NCBI RefSeq assembly: GCF_000975115.1
Contig: NZ_BBRE01000002.1
Location: 186,001 to 250,000, forward strand
Origin: Demequina oxidasica
GTDB taxonomy: Bacteria; Actinomycetota; Actinomycetes; Actinomycetales; Demequinaceae
DNA length: 64,000 nucleotides
Reading direction: 5' to 3'
The stretch's first letter is position 1. Every line of letters begins with the position of its first letter. This document shows positions 1 to 10,323 of this stretch, in pieces. Made by a program: the position numbers and the translations under genes. The notes below the pieces were generated by a model that saw only the letters and a list, made by a program, of their open reading frames with translations, searched no databases and had not been told where the DNA came from.

Positions 1-2433
1 GTGTGGGCCGAGACCCAGCCATTCAAGGCCGGAGGCGTGGACGACGAACGCCCCACCAAGTACGTGCTCGACATGTTCCCGTACCCCTCAGGCGACCTCC
101 ACATGGGACACGCAGAGGCGTACGCATTGGGTGACGTGATCTCCCGGTATTGGATCCAGCGCGGTTTCAACGTACTTCACCCCATCGGCTGGGATTCGTT
201 CGGCTTGCCGGCAGAGAACGCCGCGATCAAGAACAACACGGATCCGCGAGTCTGGACCGAGGCGAACATTGCCCAGCAACGGGCCTCGATGGAGCGTTAC
301 GCCTGCTCGTTCGACTGGGACCGTGTGCTCGCGACGCATCGCCCCGAGTATTACCACTGGAATCAGTGGATCTTCACTCGCATGTACGAGCGCGGATTGG
401 CCTACCGCAAGCCGTCACTGGTGAACTGGTGCCCCAAGGACCAGACCGTTCTCGCGAACGAGCAGGTCGTCCAGGGACTGTGCGAGCGTTGCGACACCGC
501 AGTGACCAAGAAGAAGCTCACGCAGTGGTACTTCAAGGTCACCGACTACGCCGATCGCCTGTTGGACGACCTCGATGGCCTTGAGGGCACCTGGCCATCC
601 AAGGTGATCGCGATGCAGCGCAACTGGATCAACCGCTCGCACGGTGCCGACGTGACGTTCTCAATCGAGGGCCGCGACGAACCGATCAACATCTACACCA
701 CCCGACCGGACACGCTCTTTGGCGCGACCTTCATGGTGGTCGCGGCGGACTCTGACCTGGCGTCAGAACTTGCGGCCGATGCTGATGACGCAACGCGTCA
801 GGCTTTCGATACGTACGTGGCGGCCGTCAAGGGTGCGACGGACATCGACCGTATGAGCACCGACCGGCCCAAGACTGGCGTGTTCCTCGGCCGTTATGCG
901 ACCAACCCGATCAACGGTGAGAGGCTCCCGATCTGGGCCTCGGATTACGTTCTCGCTGACTACGGACACGGCGCAGTGATGGCGGTCCCCGCCCACGACC
1001 AGCGCGACCTCGACTTTGCGCGCGCGATGGACCTGCCCGTAAGAGTCGTCGTGGATGCTCGTGACGAGGACGGCAACGTACTGCCCGACCCGACCGAGTC
1101 TTGGACCGCGACCGCAGGCGAGGGCGTGCTGGTGAATTCTGGTGAGTTCAACGGCCTTGCTAAGACCGATGCGATCGCCGCAATTGTGGCCAAGCTCGGC
1201 GAGGACAGCGTGGGTAGCGAGACCACTAACTACCGACTGCGAGACTGGCTGATCTCGCGTCAGCGCTACTGGGGCACTCCCATTCCGATCGTGCATTGCG
1301 AGGAGTGTGGCGAGGTCCCGGTGCCCGACGATCAGCTTCCCGTGGAACTGCCTCCCACCGAGGGCCTCGACCTGAAGCCCAAGGGCAAGTCGCCACTCGC
1401 GGCAGCCACCGACTGGGTCAACACCACGTGCCCCAAGTGCGACGCTCCAGCGCTGCGCGACACGGACACCATGGACACGTTTGTGGATAGTTCCTGGTAC
1501 TTCCTGCGCTTCCTGTCGCCCAACAAGGCCGACGGCCCATTCGACCCGGCGGAGGCCGCTCGTTGGGCTCCGGTCGACCAGTACGTCGGCGGAGTCACTC
1601 ACGCGATCCTCCACCTGCTCTACGCGCGCTTCTTCACCAAGGCATTGAATGACATGGGCTACGTGGACTTCGAGGAGCCCTTTCTTGCGCTACTCAACCA
1701 GGGCATGGTGCAAATGGAAGGCTCCGCGATGTCAAAGTCGCGCGGCAACATCGTGCGCTTGAGCGAGCAGCTCGATGAGTTTGGCGTGGACGCGATTCGC
1801 CTGACGATGGCGTTTGCGGGCCCGCCTGAGGACGACATCGACTGGGCCGACGTGTCGCCGGCAGGAAGCGCCAAGTTCCTTGCCCGCGCGTGGCGACTAG
1901 CGCGCGACGTGACGAGTGAACCAGGGGTAGACCCGGCATCGGGCGACGTAGCGCTGCGTGCCCACACCCACAAGACGCTCGCCGAATGCTCCGAGTTGGT
2001 CGAGAGTTTCCGTTTCAATGTGGTGGTGGCGCGCACCATGGAACTCGTCAACGTGACGCGCAAAGCAATCGATTCGGGCGTCGGTCCGGCGGATCCTGCT
2101 GTGCGTGAGGCAGCCGAGGTGGTCGCGATCCTGCTGAGCCTGTTCGCGCCTTACTGCTCCGAGGACATGTGGTCGATGCTCGGTCACGACAACGTTGCCC
2201 ACGCCGGCTACCCCGAGGTGGACCCAGCGCTTCTCGTGGAGGAGACGGTCACCTGTGTCGTGCAGGTCAAGGGCAAGGTACGCGACCGGCTTGAGGTCGA
2301 CCCGAACATCGGCGAGGACGCCCTGCGCGAACTAGCCCTCGCATCGGACGCCATCAAGCGCACCCTCGACGGCGCCGAACTTCGCACGGTCATCGTGCGC
2401 GCCCCCAAGCTCGTCAATATCGTCCCCATGTAG
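1..2433 (+). CDS. leuS: Leucyl-tRNA synthetase, 5' end cut by window
   Basis: Charges tRNA-Leu with leucine in the cytoplasm. The class I signature HMGH is at residues 34-37 of the visible part and the second ATP loop AMSKS at 576-580. The CP1 editing insertion between them starts with TTRPDT at 233-238. The C-terminus has the anticodon-binding helices and ends in VNIVPM. Visible length is 810 aa. The usual N-terminal 20-30 residues before the WAET-like segment are missing, so the GTG at position 1 is probably internal and the gene starts left of the window. It is followed 42 bp downstream by a DegV gene on the same strand. Identification is secure. Confidence 0.97.
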   Translation: MWAETQPFKAGGVDDERPTKYVLDMFPYPSGDLHMGHAEAYALGDVISRYWIQRGFNVLHPIGWDSFGLPAENAAIKNNTDPRVWTEANIAQQRASMERYACSFDWDRVLATHRPEYYHWNQWIFTRMYERGLAYRKPSLVNWCPKDQTVLANEQVVQGLCERCDTAVTKKKLTQWYFKVTDYADRLLDDLDGLEGTWPSKVIAMQRNWINRSHGADVTFSIEGRDEPINIYTTRPDTLFGATFMVVAADSDLASELAADADDATRQAFDTYVAAVKGATDIDRMSTDRPKTGVFLGRYATNPINGERLPIWASDYVLADYGHGAVMAVPAHDQRDLDFARAMDLPVRVVVDARDEDGNVLPDPTESWTATAGEGVLVNSGEFNGLAKTDAIAAIVAKLGEDSVGSETTNYRLRDWLISRQRYWGTPIPIVHCEECGEVPVPDDQLPVELPPTEGLDLKPKGKSPLAAATDWVNTTCPKCDAPALRDTDTMDTFVDSSWYFLRFLSPNKADGPFDPAEAARWAPVDQYVGGVTHAILHLLYARFFTKALNDMGYVDFEEPFLALLNQGMVQMEGSAMSKSRGNIVRLSEQLDEFGVDAIRLTMAFAGPPEDDIDWADVSPAGSAKFLARAWRLARDVTSEPGVDPASGDVALRAHTHKTLAECSELVESFRFNVVVARTMELVNVTRKAIDSGVGPADPAVREAAEVVAILLSLFAPYCSEDMWSMLGHDNVAHAGYPEVDPALLVEETVTCVVQVKGKVRDRLEVDPNIGEDALRELALASDAIKRTLDGAELRTVIVRAPKLVNIVPM

Positions 2434-2475
2434 AAACACGCCGCTCCTTAGGGGCGCGTCAAGAAAGGAACACTC

Positions 2476-3357
2476 GTGGCTGAACGCACAGTTGCCGTCA
2501 TCACCGACTCGGTTTGCGGCCTGGCAGGAAACGTCGCGGCGGAGTTTGGCGTGTACCTGATTCCGGTGCGCGTCACTACGCCGGACGGCACCTTTTCCGA
2601 CGGTGCGGGCTTTGGGCCAGACGATGCGATTGCCGCAATTCTCGCGGGCCAGAAGGTCGAGACGGCCGAGCCGCAGGTTGTCGCCATGGCTAACGCCTTT
2701 GCGGAGTGCGCGAACGCGGGCGCACAATCAATCGTGTGTGTGCACGTCAGCAGCCAGTTGTCTGGCACCGTCAGTGCGGCGCGCGCAGCAGCGGCGACCT
2801 CGCCAATTCCCGTCACGGTGGTCGACACCGGAACTACGGGTATGGCTCAGGGTTACGCCGCATTGGCCGCGGGCGCGGTATCTCTTGCTGGTGGCACTTC
2901 CGCAGAGGTGGAACAGGCCGCCAAGATGGCCGCGGAGAGTTCACAGGTCTACTTCACGGTAGACACGCTCGACTTCTTGCGCCGTTCCGGCCGCATCTCC
3001 GGCGCGATCGCGACGCTCGGCTCCATGTTTAAGCTGCGCCCCATCATGGGGATTCGCGACGGCAAGGTGGAGTCGGTAGACCGAAAGCGCGGCACCGATG
3101 CCGCCCGGAGCACGGTGCGCGAATTGGCCGAACGCCGCGCGGGTGAGATGGTTCGGCCCGCGGGTGCCGTCGGCTTGGTGGGATCCGAGGCGGTCCCCGC
3201 CGAGTTCAAGTTGACCATCTCGGGGCCCACGCTTGAATCCGATCCACCCACGTCGCTGGCGATTCACGCGGGACCGGGGATGTATTACGCGGCGGTAGCG
3301 CAGATGCCACAGGCCTACTTCGACGTGTTGCGCGGGTCCTCCCTCGCCTCGTCCTAG
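2476..3357 (+). CDS. DegV family fatty-acid-binding protein, copy 1
   Basis: DegV proteins bind a fatty acyl chain; the FakB members present it to a fatty-acid kinase. The N-terminal strand VAVITDS, the central loop SSQLSGTVSAAR and the segment VDTLDFLRRSGRIS are all present in 293 aa, the usual length. The GTG start is supported by an AAGAAAGGA ribosome site 7 bp upstream. A second DegV gene follows after 45 bp, so this is a tandem pair. No FakA kinase gene is in the window. The family assignment is firm; the lipid bound and the partner are unknown. Confidence 0.9.
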   Translation: MAERTVAVITDSVCGLAGNVAAEFGVYLIPVRVTTPDGTFSDGAGFGPDDAIAAILAGQKVETAEPQVVAMANAFAECANAGAQSIVCVHVSSQLSGTVSAARAAAATSPIPVTVVDTGTTGMAQGYAALAAGAVSLAGGTSAEVEQAAKMAAESSQVYFTVDTLDFLRRSGRISGAIATLGSMFKLRPIMGIRDGKVESVDRKRGTDAARSTVRELAERRAGEMVRPAGAVGLVGSEAVPAEFKLTISGPTLESDPPTSLAIHAGPGMYYAAVAQMPQAYFDVLRGSSLASS

Positions 3358-3402
3358 ATTTCTCCGGGCAACGTAGGGCACTCCACCGCTACTGTGGTGC
3401 TC

Positions 3403-4263
3403 ATGAGTAACGTAGCGGTGATCACTGACTCCGCCGCCTCACTTCCTCCGGCGCTCGCCAAGAAGTGGGGCATCATCGTGGTGCCGCTGCAGGTCATTGT
3501 CGACGACGACGTCTTTCCCGAAGGGGACGCGATCTCTCCTCCCGAAGTGCTTTCTCACCTTCTCGCGGGTCGCTTAGTGTCCACCTCGCAACCGAGCGTT
3601 GCTGCCTTCACCGCCGCCTTTGAGCGGGCCGCGCAGACTGGGGCAAAAGCCGCCGTAGCGGTGCTGATCTCGGGGGAGATGTCGGGCACCGTGAATGCAG
3701 CACGAACGGCGGCTCAAGACTCCGTGATCCCAGTGCACGTCGTGGATACTCACACCCTTGCCATGGCGGCCGGATTTGCTGCGGTGGCCGCTGCAGCCCG
3801 CGCGGCGAAGGGCGCGGACGTGGACCAGGTTGCTCAACGAGCGCGGGACGTCGCAGCCTCATCCCTGTGTGTCTTCACGGTAGATAGTCTCGAGTTCCTC
3901 AAGCGCGGTGGCCGCGTAGGCGCAGCTTCCGCAGCCATCGGCAACGCGCTTAGCTTGCGGCCGGTGATGGCCATACGCGAGGGCAAGGTCGAGGTGTTGG
4001 AACGAGTACGGACCACCGCGCGCGCTCGCAACGCCATGCTGGACATGGTTGACGCTCACGTGGGGACGCTCGCTCACCCCGCCGCCGCAATCATGGCGCT
4101 CGGAGACGAGCAATTCGGTAGCGATGCCGCATTGCTCGTGGAGAGCCGTCACCCTGAACTTGCGATGTTGGTGCGGACGCCGGTGAGTGCGGTGCTGGCA
4201 GTCCACACCGGTCCGGGCACGCTCGCCGCGGTCGTGGTCAATCTTCCTGATGACGTGCGCTAG
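3403..4263 (+). CDS. DegV family fatty-acid-binding protein, copy 2
   Basis: Second member of the DegV tandem, 286 aa from the ATG at 3403. GTG codons at 3394 and 3397 would add three residues, but the ATG places VAVITDS directly after MSN, as in copy 1. It has the same landmarks: VITDSAAS, SGEMSGTVNAAR and VDSLEFLKRGGRVG. The two copies have diverged strongly outside these motifs, which suggests different ligands or an old duplication. It is followed by a 141-bp gap with nothing recognisable, then comEA. Confidence 0.9.
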   Translation: MSNVAVITDSAASLPPALAKKWGIIVVPLQVIVDDDVFPEGDAISPPEVLSHLLAGRLVSTSQPSVAAFTAAFERAAQTGAKAAVAVLISGEMSGTVNAARTAAQDSVIPVHVVDTHTLAMAAGFAAVAAAARAAKGADVDQVAQRARDVAASSLCVFTVDSLEFLKRGGRVGAASAAIGNALSLRPVMAIREGKVEVLERVRTTARARNAMLDMVDAHVGTLAHPAAAIMALGDEQFGSDAALLVESRHPELAMLVRTPVSAVLAVHTGPGTLAAVVVNLPDDVR

Positions 4264-4404
4264 TACTACGCGCTCGCCGGGCTCGCGCCGTCACCTATGC
4301 CCCTGTCTGCATACTGATGTCCACAGGTCTTGAGGCGGACGCGGTCACCAAGGAGTAGCGAACGCGAAGCCGGTGCCGGGCACGCCGCCGTTTAGCGTCG
4401 GTCT

Positions 4405-5244
4405 ATGAGCGATGACGAGCAGCGAAGCGACCCTGACGAAACGGGGGCTAATATTGCGTCACCAGGCATGGTGGGGGCACGTTGGCGTGACGGCGTCGCA
4501 CGTCAGGCCCGCGCTATCTATGAGTCGGCACATGGCAACCCCATCGCGGACGACGCACGGGGGATGCGCTGGGCCCTCTCCCCGCGAAGTGCCATCATCG
4601 CTGGTGTGGTGGTCCTGCTGTGTGGAGTGGTGCTCCTCGTAGCACTGAAACCCCCGGCCGGCTCGGTAGTGGGCATGGACCCCGACAGCTTTGGCGCCGC
4701 CGAGCGCAGTGGGGCGGTTGAAGATCCCGCCATCGGGGTTGACGCGGATGCGAGCGCGTCGCCAGCATCGGGATTAGAGGGGGCTGGTTTCGACAGTGGA
4801 TGGCAAGGAGACTCTGGAGCCGCCGTCGTGGTCGTCGATGTCGCGGGTCACGTCGCGGTGCCGGGACTGCGCGAGTTGCCCGCAGGTTCGCGGGTGGCCG
4901 ATGCCATCGCCGCCGCCGGGGGAGCACTCGCGGATGCGGCGGCGGATGGACCCAACCTGGCCCGGATACTGGTCGATGGCGAACAGGTCTACGTGCCGGG
5001 TGTGGACGACGACGCAACCGACGTCGCGGGGCCAGGCGTCACTCCGGCGCACGGAAAAATCAACGTGAACAGGAGCGATGCGGCTGGACTGGAGGCGTTG
5101 CCGGGCGTGGGGCCAGTCCTCGCGCAGCGTATCGAAGAGTATCGCGAGGAACATGGCCCATTCGCCTCAATTGATGACCTCGATGCCGTCTCGGGAATAG
5201 GGCCTGCTTTGCTAGCGCAACTCGCAAAGGAGGCGACTGTGTGA
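4405..5244 (+). CDS. comEA: ComEA-type DNA-binding competence protein
   Basis: Binds incoming double-stranded DNA outside the membrane in natural transformation. The order in 279 aa is: a short cytoplasmic N-terminus, one membrane helix near residues 60-80 (SAIIAGVVVLLCGVVLLVAL), an acidic low-complexity linker, an SLBB domain with VDVAGHVAVPGLREL, and two C-terminal helix-hairpin-helix motifs starting at KINVNRSDAAGLEALPGVG. This is the standard actinobacterial ComEA layout. Its last codons overlap the GTG start of comEC (GTGTGA), so the two are translationally coupled. Confidence 0.93.
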   Translation: MSDDEQRSDPDETGANIASPGMVGARWRDGVARQARAIYESAHGNPIADDARGMRWALSPRSAIIAGVVVLLCGVVLLVALKPPAGSVVGMDPDSFGAAERSGAVEDPAIGVDADASASPASGLEGAGFDSGWQGDSGAAVVVVDVAGHVAVPGLRELPAGSRVADAIAAAGGALADAAADGPNLARILVDGEQVYVPGVDDDATDVAGPGVTPAHGKINVNRSDAAGLEALPGVGPVLAQRIEEYREEHGPFASIDDLDAVSGIGPALLAQLAKEATV

Positions 5245-7691
5245 AACCCCGGCACGACGCAAGGTTGGTACCGGCCGCCATCGTTGCGTACTTGTGTGCG
5301 GGGCTGATTGCCGGGGAATTAGTGAAGTCGGCGATGGTCGTGTGGACACTTCTCGTGGCGGTAAGCTGCGCTGTTTTGATTGGCGCGCTCGCTTCCTGCC
5401 GCAGTTCCTGGGCTGACGCAAACACAACTGTGCATGGTCGAGGAGCCGCGCACTTCACTAGCCGCCTTGCCAAGCGCGCTTGGACGTTGTCACTGTACGC
5501 GCACGCCGCGCTCGTGGTGATGGTGGCGGCGGTCGTGGTGCTCAGTACGTGCGCCCATATGTCCGCGCGGTGGGAAGGAGGCTTCGCCACGGCCGTGGGG
5601 GGTGGCGCCCCTGAGGTTGAGTTGATGGGTGTAGTTGCCCGTGAACCGGTGCCACTGGCCAGCTCTGGATTCGATGGTCAGCCGCGCCACGCCGTCAGCC
5701 TCTCCGTCGCCCAGTGGCGTGAGGCGAACCAAGACGCGTGGTGGCGGCCGTCTGCGGCGACTGTCGACGTGATCGGAACTCAGGATATTGGGGCCCTCGC
5801 TTACGGCGACAACGTGACGGTGACGACCAAGCTGGACTATCGTCACGGCGATCGTGCCATCGCGGTGGGGTGGGACGCGACAGTGAGCGCAGTGTGTGGC
5901 GCTGGGGGAGTGGCTGGTGCTGTCGCGACCGTTCGGGAGGACTTGAGGCGATCGACTCAGGGGTTGGCCACCACGGTCAAGGGGCTCAGCCGGGGCATGA
6001 TCATCGGAGATACCCGCGCGATGCCGGGTGAACAACGCGAGGAGATGCGAGTCGCGGGACTCACCCACCTCACCGCAGTCTCAGGCGCACACTTTGCTGT
6101 GGTCGCTGTCATGGTTCATGGCGTGCTGCGCAGACTGCGGCTATGGAGGGGCGCGCGTGCCCTACTCGCCGCAACGGGGATGGCGGGCTTTGCCTGCCTT
6201 GTGTTTCCCGACGCGTCCGTGGTGCGCGCCCTGGTGATGGCGCTCGTGGGTGCGCTCGCCGTCTGGTTCGGGCGCCCGGCGCACGCGCTGCCCGCTCTCG
6301 CGACCGCGGTGATCGTGCTCGTGACCGTCGATCCGTTCGTGGCCCTTGAGCCGGGCTTTGCGCTCTCCGTCAGCGCGGTGGCCGCCATCATCCTGTGGTC
6401 ACCCCGGCTGCGAGTGCTGCTGGCGAAGGTGATGGCGCCTACGCCGGCGATGCTCATCGCGGTGCCACTCGCGGCGCAGGCTGCGTGCGGGCCAATTCTG
6501 ATCTTGCTGGAGCCCCGCGTCAGTCTCTACTCGGTGTTCGCGAACCTGTTAGCCGCGCCCTTTGCTGCGCCGGTGACCCTCATTGGGTTAGGGGCAGTGA
6601 TTCTGGGCCCAGCGTCGCTAAGTGCCGCATCGGCGGTCGCATGGCTTGCCTCAATACCTGTATGGCCGGTCGCGCTCATCGCGCACGGTGCGGCATCTGT
6701 ACCCGGTGCAACCCTCCAGTGGCCGCCAGGGCTGCCAGGCGCCCTGACCTTGGCTGCACTCACGTGTGTATCCATGTGGTGGACGGTGCGCAAGGGTAAG
6801 AGATCATTCAAGGTCTTGGTGACGGCGGCGACACTCGCGTTGGTCGTCCTAGTGGCGAGCTCGGACCGCACCTGGGACTGGGTCAGCCCGGTGCCAGAAC
6901 AATGGTCAGTCGTTGCGTGTGACGTGGGCCAGGGCGACATGATGATGCTCCGCGTGGGGACGCATGCCGCGGTGGTCATCGACACAGGCCCGGGCGGTGG
7001 GACAGCGGCCGCTTGTCTTAGTCGATACGGGGTGAGTGAGGTGCCGCTGCTCATTCTGACGCACCCCCACGCGGATCACGACGGGGGAGTGCCCGAGGTG
7101 CTGTCCATCGCCAGTGTCGAGGCCGCGTGGGTGACCCAGCTAGCCACCGCGCAGGGCTTCAACCAAGCAGTAGAACAATTGGCCGACGCAGATGTGATGG
7201 CGATGGCCCCTAGTGCAGGGGCGACGTGGAAGCAAGGCTCGGTTTCCCTCACTCTGCGCGAGGCAAGAGCGGTGACGCCGACCCCAGTTCCAGATGCCGA
7301 ACTCGCGGGGAGCGTGGTGAACGACGCGTCGTTGGTGGTGTCTGGGGTCGTGGACGGGGTCACGCTCTTGGCACTGGGGGACGCGGAGACTGCTGCGCAA
7401 CAAGACCTGGAGAACTCGATGCAAGCCTTGGTCACGGTGGACGTAATAAAGGTTGCACACCACGGTTCGCGGGTCCAAGACCCGAGCCTCATGAAGAAGA
7501 TCCGCGCGGGACTAGCGATCGTGAGCGTAGGCGCAGGCAACACTTATGGGCATCCATCCGAGGAGGCGCTCGAGCTCTACGCAGGTACAGGTGCGAGGAC
7601 CGTACGAACTGACGAATGTGCGGACATTGTGGTGTGGCGTGACCCCGAGTTGCGCATGGCATCCCTATGTCGGTCGCGCATGGCAGGCTAA
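5241..7691 (+). CDS. comEC: ComEC/Rec2 DNA-uptake channel
   Basis: Predicted polytopic membrane channel that passes single-stranded DNA into the cytoplasm. It has 816 aa with N-terminal helices, the Competence domain containing LTHLTAVSGAHFAVV, and a C-terminal metallo-beta-lactamase-like domain with the intact motif HPHADHD at residues 608-614 and a later VAHHGSR. The last domain is thought to degrade the non-transported strand. The start overlaps the comEA stop and holA starts 4 bp after its stop, giving a comEA-comEC-holA operon. No type IV pilus genes are in the window, so competence cannot be judged from here. Confidence 0.94.
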   Translation: MKPRHDARLVPAAIVAYLCAGLIAGELVKSAMVVWTLLVAVSCAVLIGALASCRSSWADANTTVHGRGAAHFTSRLAKRAWTLSLYAHAALVVMVAAVVVLSTCAHMSARWEGGFATAVGGGAPEVELMGVVAREPVPLASSGFDGQPRHAVSLSVAQWREANQDAWWRPSAATVDVIGTQDIGALAYGDNVTVTTKLDYRHGDRAIAVGWDATVSAVCGAGGVAGAVATVREDLRRSTQGLATTVKGLSRGMIIGDTRAMPGEQREEMRVAGLTHLTAVSGAHFAVVAVMVHGVLRRLRLWRGARALLAATGMAGFACLVFPDASVVRALVMALVGALAVWFGRPAHALPALATAVIVLVTVDPFVALEPGFALSVSAVAAIILWSPRLRVLLAKVMAPTPAMLIAVPLAAQAACGPILILLEPRVSLYSVFANLLAAPFAAPVTLIGLGAVILGPASLSAASAVAWLASIPVWPVALIAHGAASVPGATLQWPPGLPGALTLAALTCVSMWWTVRKGKRSFKVLVTAATLALVVLVASSDRTWDWVSPVPEQWSVVACDVGQGDMMMLRVGTHAAVVIDTGPGGGTAAACLSRYGVSEVPLLILTHPHADHDGGVPEVLSIASVEAAWVTQLATAQGFNQAVEQLADADVMAMAPSAGATWKQGSVSLTLREARAVTPTPVPDAELAGSVVNDASLVVSGVVDGVTLLALGDAETAAQQDLENSMQALVTVDVIKVAHHGSRVQDPSLMKKIRAGLAIVSVGAGNTYGHPSEEALELYAGTGARTVRTDECADIVVWRDPELRMASLCRSRMAG

Positions 7692-7695
7692 GCAC

Positions 7696-8688
7696 ATGGC
7701 CGCACGCAACTCTGCCCCGGAAGCAACCTGGTTCAAGGCCGCCCCTGCGCCGCTGGTGCTCGTCTCGGGTCCAGAGTCGGTGCTAGGCGAGCGTGCCATT
7801 GAGCGCATCGTACTTGCGGTCAAGAAGCGCGAGGACTCGGTCACGGTGACGCGACTCGATGCCGGTGCGTACAGCCGTGGTGCTCTCATGTCAGCGACCA
7901 GCCCGTCACTCTTTGCGGAACCCGGCATCGTGGTGATCGACGGCGCGGAGGCAATGAACGACGAGTTTCTCGCCGATGGTTTGGCCTATGTCGCCTCCCC
8001 CGACCCCACGGTAGTGGTGGTGATCCGCCACGGTGGCGGAGTGCGTGGCAAGAAACTACTCGATGCCCTCAAGGCCGCCGGCGCAGCTCAGTACACGTGC
8101 CCCGCAATTAAGAAGGATGCCGAGCTGGTGGACTTCGCGATGGGGGAATTCGAGCGCGGCAAACGACCCGCGCCCGCCCGCGCAGTGCGCGCGCTTGTGG
8201 ACGCGATCGGTGGAGACGTTGCCGAGCTCGCAGCCGCATGCTCGCAGCTCATGAGCGACGTCGATGGCACCATCGACGAGGCTGCCGTGACGCGTTACTA
8301 CGGCTCTCGCGTCAACGCGACGGGCTTCGCAGTAGCCGATGCCGCAGTAGCGGGCAAGACTGGCGAGGCGCTCGCGCTCGTTCGACACGCGGTCTCAACG
8401 GGTACGGATCCCGTGCCGCTAGTCGCTGCGCTGGCACTGAAGTTGCGCACGCTCGCCAAGGTGGGTGCGGCCCGCGGGCGCGGGATGGACCCCGTACGCG
8501 ACATGAAACTAGCCCCGTGGCAGGTGGATCGTGCGCGGCGTGAACTGCAGCGTTGGAACGCGCGGACACTGGCCGAGGCAATCGAAGAGGTGGCGCAGGC
8601 CGATGCCGACATCAAGGGGGGTGGACGCGCACCGGACTTCGCTCTGGAGCGGGCGGTGCGCCGCGTGGCGGGGCTGGCCTCCCACTAA
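7696..8688 (+). CDS. holA: DNA polymerase III delta subunit
   Basis: Clamp-loader subunit that opens the sliding clamp. The ATG at 7696 gives 330 aa starting MAARNSAPEATWFK, with the typical APLVLVSGPESVLGERAIERI opening that corresponds to the degenerate Walker region of delta. The frame stays open farther upstream into comEC, but that extension has no family similarity. It lies 4 bp after comEC, the usual place for this gene. It converges with a minus-strand EAL gene 28 bp away. Confidence 0.9.
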   Translation: MAARNSAPEATWFKAAPAPLVLVSGPESVLGERAIERIVLAVKKREDSVTVTRLDAGAYSRGALMSATSPSLFAEPGIVVIDGAEAMNDEFLADGLAYVASPDPTVVVVIRHGGGVRGKKLLDALKAAGAAQYTCPAIKKDAELVDFAMGEFERGKRPAPARAVRALVDAIGGDVAELAAACSQLMSDVDGTIDEAAVTRYYGSRVNATGFAVADAAVAGKTGEALALVRHAVSTGTDPVPLVAALALKLRTLAKVGAARGRGMDPVRDMKLAPWQVDRARRELQRWNARTLAEAIEEVAQADADIKGGGRAPDFALERAVRRVAGLASH

Positions 8689-8716
8689 CTGAGGGGACCA
8701 TGTGGCCCGCCAAGAG

Positions 8717-9409
8717 TTACCGACGGAAGGCGCGGCCGTCACGAGACGGGATGCTGAGTACCTCGGCGCGTTCAAACAGATGCCCCTGGATTTGGTCGAA
8801 TCCGAGCGCGGTAAGTGCGCGCAACTCCGAGGGGGTTTCGACGCATTCCGCTACCAACCTTCGCCCATTGCCACGCGCCCGTTCAACAATCTCCGGACCG
8901 TGCCTCGCAATGTCGCGCTGATCAATTTTGACAAAATCCGCGTGGGGAAGAAGTTCGCACTGTGACTCGGTGGCGGTGAAATCGTCCAGCGCAATGCGGA
9001 ACCCCTGATCTCGCAACTCAAGAACCCGGTCTACAAGCAACGCATGCACGGTGGTGGACTCCACGATCTCAATGATCACAGTCGCGGGGTCGCAGTGCAG
9101 ATCCTGGTGGGTGAGTAGATAGTTCCCGGTGAAATTCACGGAGGCATCTCGACCATGGGTGATGTCGGCACCCTGATGAAAGGCGGCGGCAATGACATGC
9201 TCGGTTGCGAGATCCTGACCCTCTGCTTCCCAGAGATCAGCGCATGCGCCCTTGAGACCCGCAGCGCGAAAGAGGAGTTCGTAGCCGCATAGTTCGCCGC
9301 CGGGCGTGTAGATTCCTTGGCGCCCCACGAGGGTGGGCACTGTCGAGTACTGAGCGACGGCCTCGGGGTGGGTCCAGTGCCAAAGACGCGGGGTATCCGA
9401 TGCGGTCAT
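8717..9409 (-). CDS. Stand-alone EAL-domain protein, degenerate loop 6
   Basis: EAL domains hydrolyse or sense cyclic di-GMP. This 230-aa protein is a single EAL domain with no receiver, membrane or GGDEF part. It retains YELLFR (EAL-equivalent), VNFTGN, IEIVES, ALDDF, VKID, AECVET and a final QIQGHLF. The loop after DDF reads TATESQCELL rather than the GTGYSSL typical of active phosphodiesterases, so it may be a binding protein with weak or no activity. It is transcribed away from rpsT and separated from it by a strong terminator, so it needs its own promoter in the 9410-9441 stretch or read-through. Confidence 0.8.
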   Translation of the reverse strand: MTASDTPRLWHWTHPEAVAQYSTVPTLVGRQGIYTPGGELCGYELLFRAAGLKGACADLWEAEGQDLATEHVIAAAFHQGADITHGRDASVNFTGNYLLTHQDLHCDPATVIIEIVESTTVHALLVDRVLELRDQGFRIALDDFTATESQCELLPHADFVKIDQRDIARHGPEIVERARGNGRRLVAECVETPSELRALTALGFDQIQGHLFERAEVLSIPSRDGRAFRR

Positions 9410-9441
9410 TGAGTCCCTCGCATAAAGGCGCTGGGTAGCAC

Positions 9442-9473
9442 AAAAGCCCCGGTCACGCAGAGCATGCCGGGGC
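9442..9473 (-). terminator. Rho-independent terminator of rpsT
   Basis: Read on the minus strand, a GCCCCGG/CCGGGGC stem (arms 9467-9473 and 9446-9452) with a 14-nt loop is followed by TTTT. It lies 14 bp past the rpsT stop codon. Confidence 0.85.
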
Positions 9474-9486
9474 GAAGTGTGCGGGG

Positions 9487-9747
9487 CTAGAGAGCCGCGA
9501 CCTGCTTGGCAAGAGCCGACTTGCGGTTCGCTGCCTGGTTCTCGTGGATGACGCCCTTGGACGCAGCCTTGTCGAGCTTGGTGGTTGCGGTCTGCAGAGC
9601 AGTCTGCGCAGCGGCCTTGTCGCCGGCAGCAATGGCCGTGCGGACCTTGCGGACGTGCGTCTTGAGCTCAGACTTGACGGCGACGTTGCGCACGCGAGCC
9701 TTCTCGTTGGTGCCGATACGCTTGATCTTCGACTTAATGTTTGCCAC
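9487..9747 (-). CDS. rpsT: 30S ribosomal protein S20
   Basis: Primary 16S rRNA-binding protein of the small subunit. It has 86 aa with the expected start [11 protein letters not shown], a lysine/arginine-rich N-terminus and alanine-rich helices. It is monocistronic: its terminator follows directly and the gene upstream on the minus strand (PemK-like) ends 72 bp away. Location between holA and lepA is the common arrangement in this group. Confidence 0.97.
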   Translation of the reverse strand: MANIKSKIKRIGTNEKARVRNVAVKSELKTHVRKVRTAIAAGDKAAAQTALQTATTKLDKAASKGVIHENQAANRKSALAKQVAAL

Positions 9748-9819
9748 GTGGGTCCTCTAACGGTGTTGGAAATAAACTTGGGGTGTTGCGCCCGACGGGC
9801 GCACACACGACCGCCAATA

Positions 9820-10317
9820 CTACCAGTGATGGCACTCAATTAGCGAACGTGAGACATGTTCGTACGTCGCGTACGGGAGAATGGCGCCTTCGCGCCGAAC
9901 CTTACGCGGGTCGATACGCAACACTCTATCAAGCCGCACCTCACTCGGGCGGCCTTGACGGTCCCACGCGCCGGACCCAATGTCTAGCCAGTAGCGGCCC
10001 CAATGGGCTTCGCTCGCCGCGTTGCGGTCGTGATCTTTGCTCGTGAGCATGAGGCCGAGCAGCCAGTCGCCATCGTGGCCGATGAGGAGCACCGGCCGGT
10101 CCTTTCCATGAGTGAAGTCCTCTTCGAACGGCACCCACGTCCACACGACCTCACCTGGATCCGGCTTGCCGTCCAGTTTGGGGGAGTATTCGATGTCGAA
10201 TCGGCCCTCGAAGTCTCCTGGATAAGCCGGCGGTCCCTTGCGCGCGGGACGCGGCGTGAGAGCGGACTTGAGCTTCGCGAACACTCGCGATAGACGGGAG
10301 GGATGTGCGTTGGCCAT
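9820..10317 (-). CDS. PemK/MazF-like protein without visible antitoxin
   Basis: 165 aa with an N-terminal basic tail (about 30 residues) and a PemK/MazF-like beta-barrel: GEVVWTWVPFEE, then KDRPVLLIG, then LGLMLTSKDHD. MazF/PemK toxins are ribosome-independent mRNA interferases. This subtype keeps the KxRPVLVIG-type strand but has an acidic insertion (PFEEDFTHG) before it. No small antitoxin ORF lies next to it: the upstream neighbour is the PAS-GGDEF-EAL gene 6 bp away and the downstream one is rpsT. It may be a chromosomal housekeeping derivative rather than an active toxin. Fold assignment is fairly sure, activity is not. Confidence 0.7.
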   Translation of the reverse strand: MANAHPSRLSRVFAKLKSALTPRPARKGPPAYPGDFEGRFDIEYSPKLDGKPDPGEVVWTWVPFEEDFTHGKDRPVLLIGHDGDWLLGLMLTSKDHDRNAASEAHWGRYWLDIGSGAWDRQGRPSEVRLDRVLRIDPRKVRREGAILPYATYEHVSRSLIECHHW

Positions 10318-10323
10318 ATTGCG

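Noticed and set aside
2433..2475. Terminator between leuS and the first DegV gene
   Set aside because: The CGCC...GGCG pairing is short and interrupted, with no T-tract, so it is not supported.
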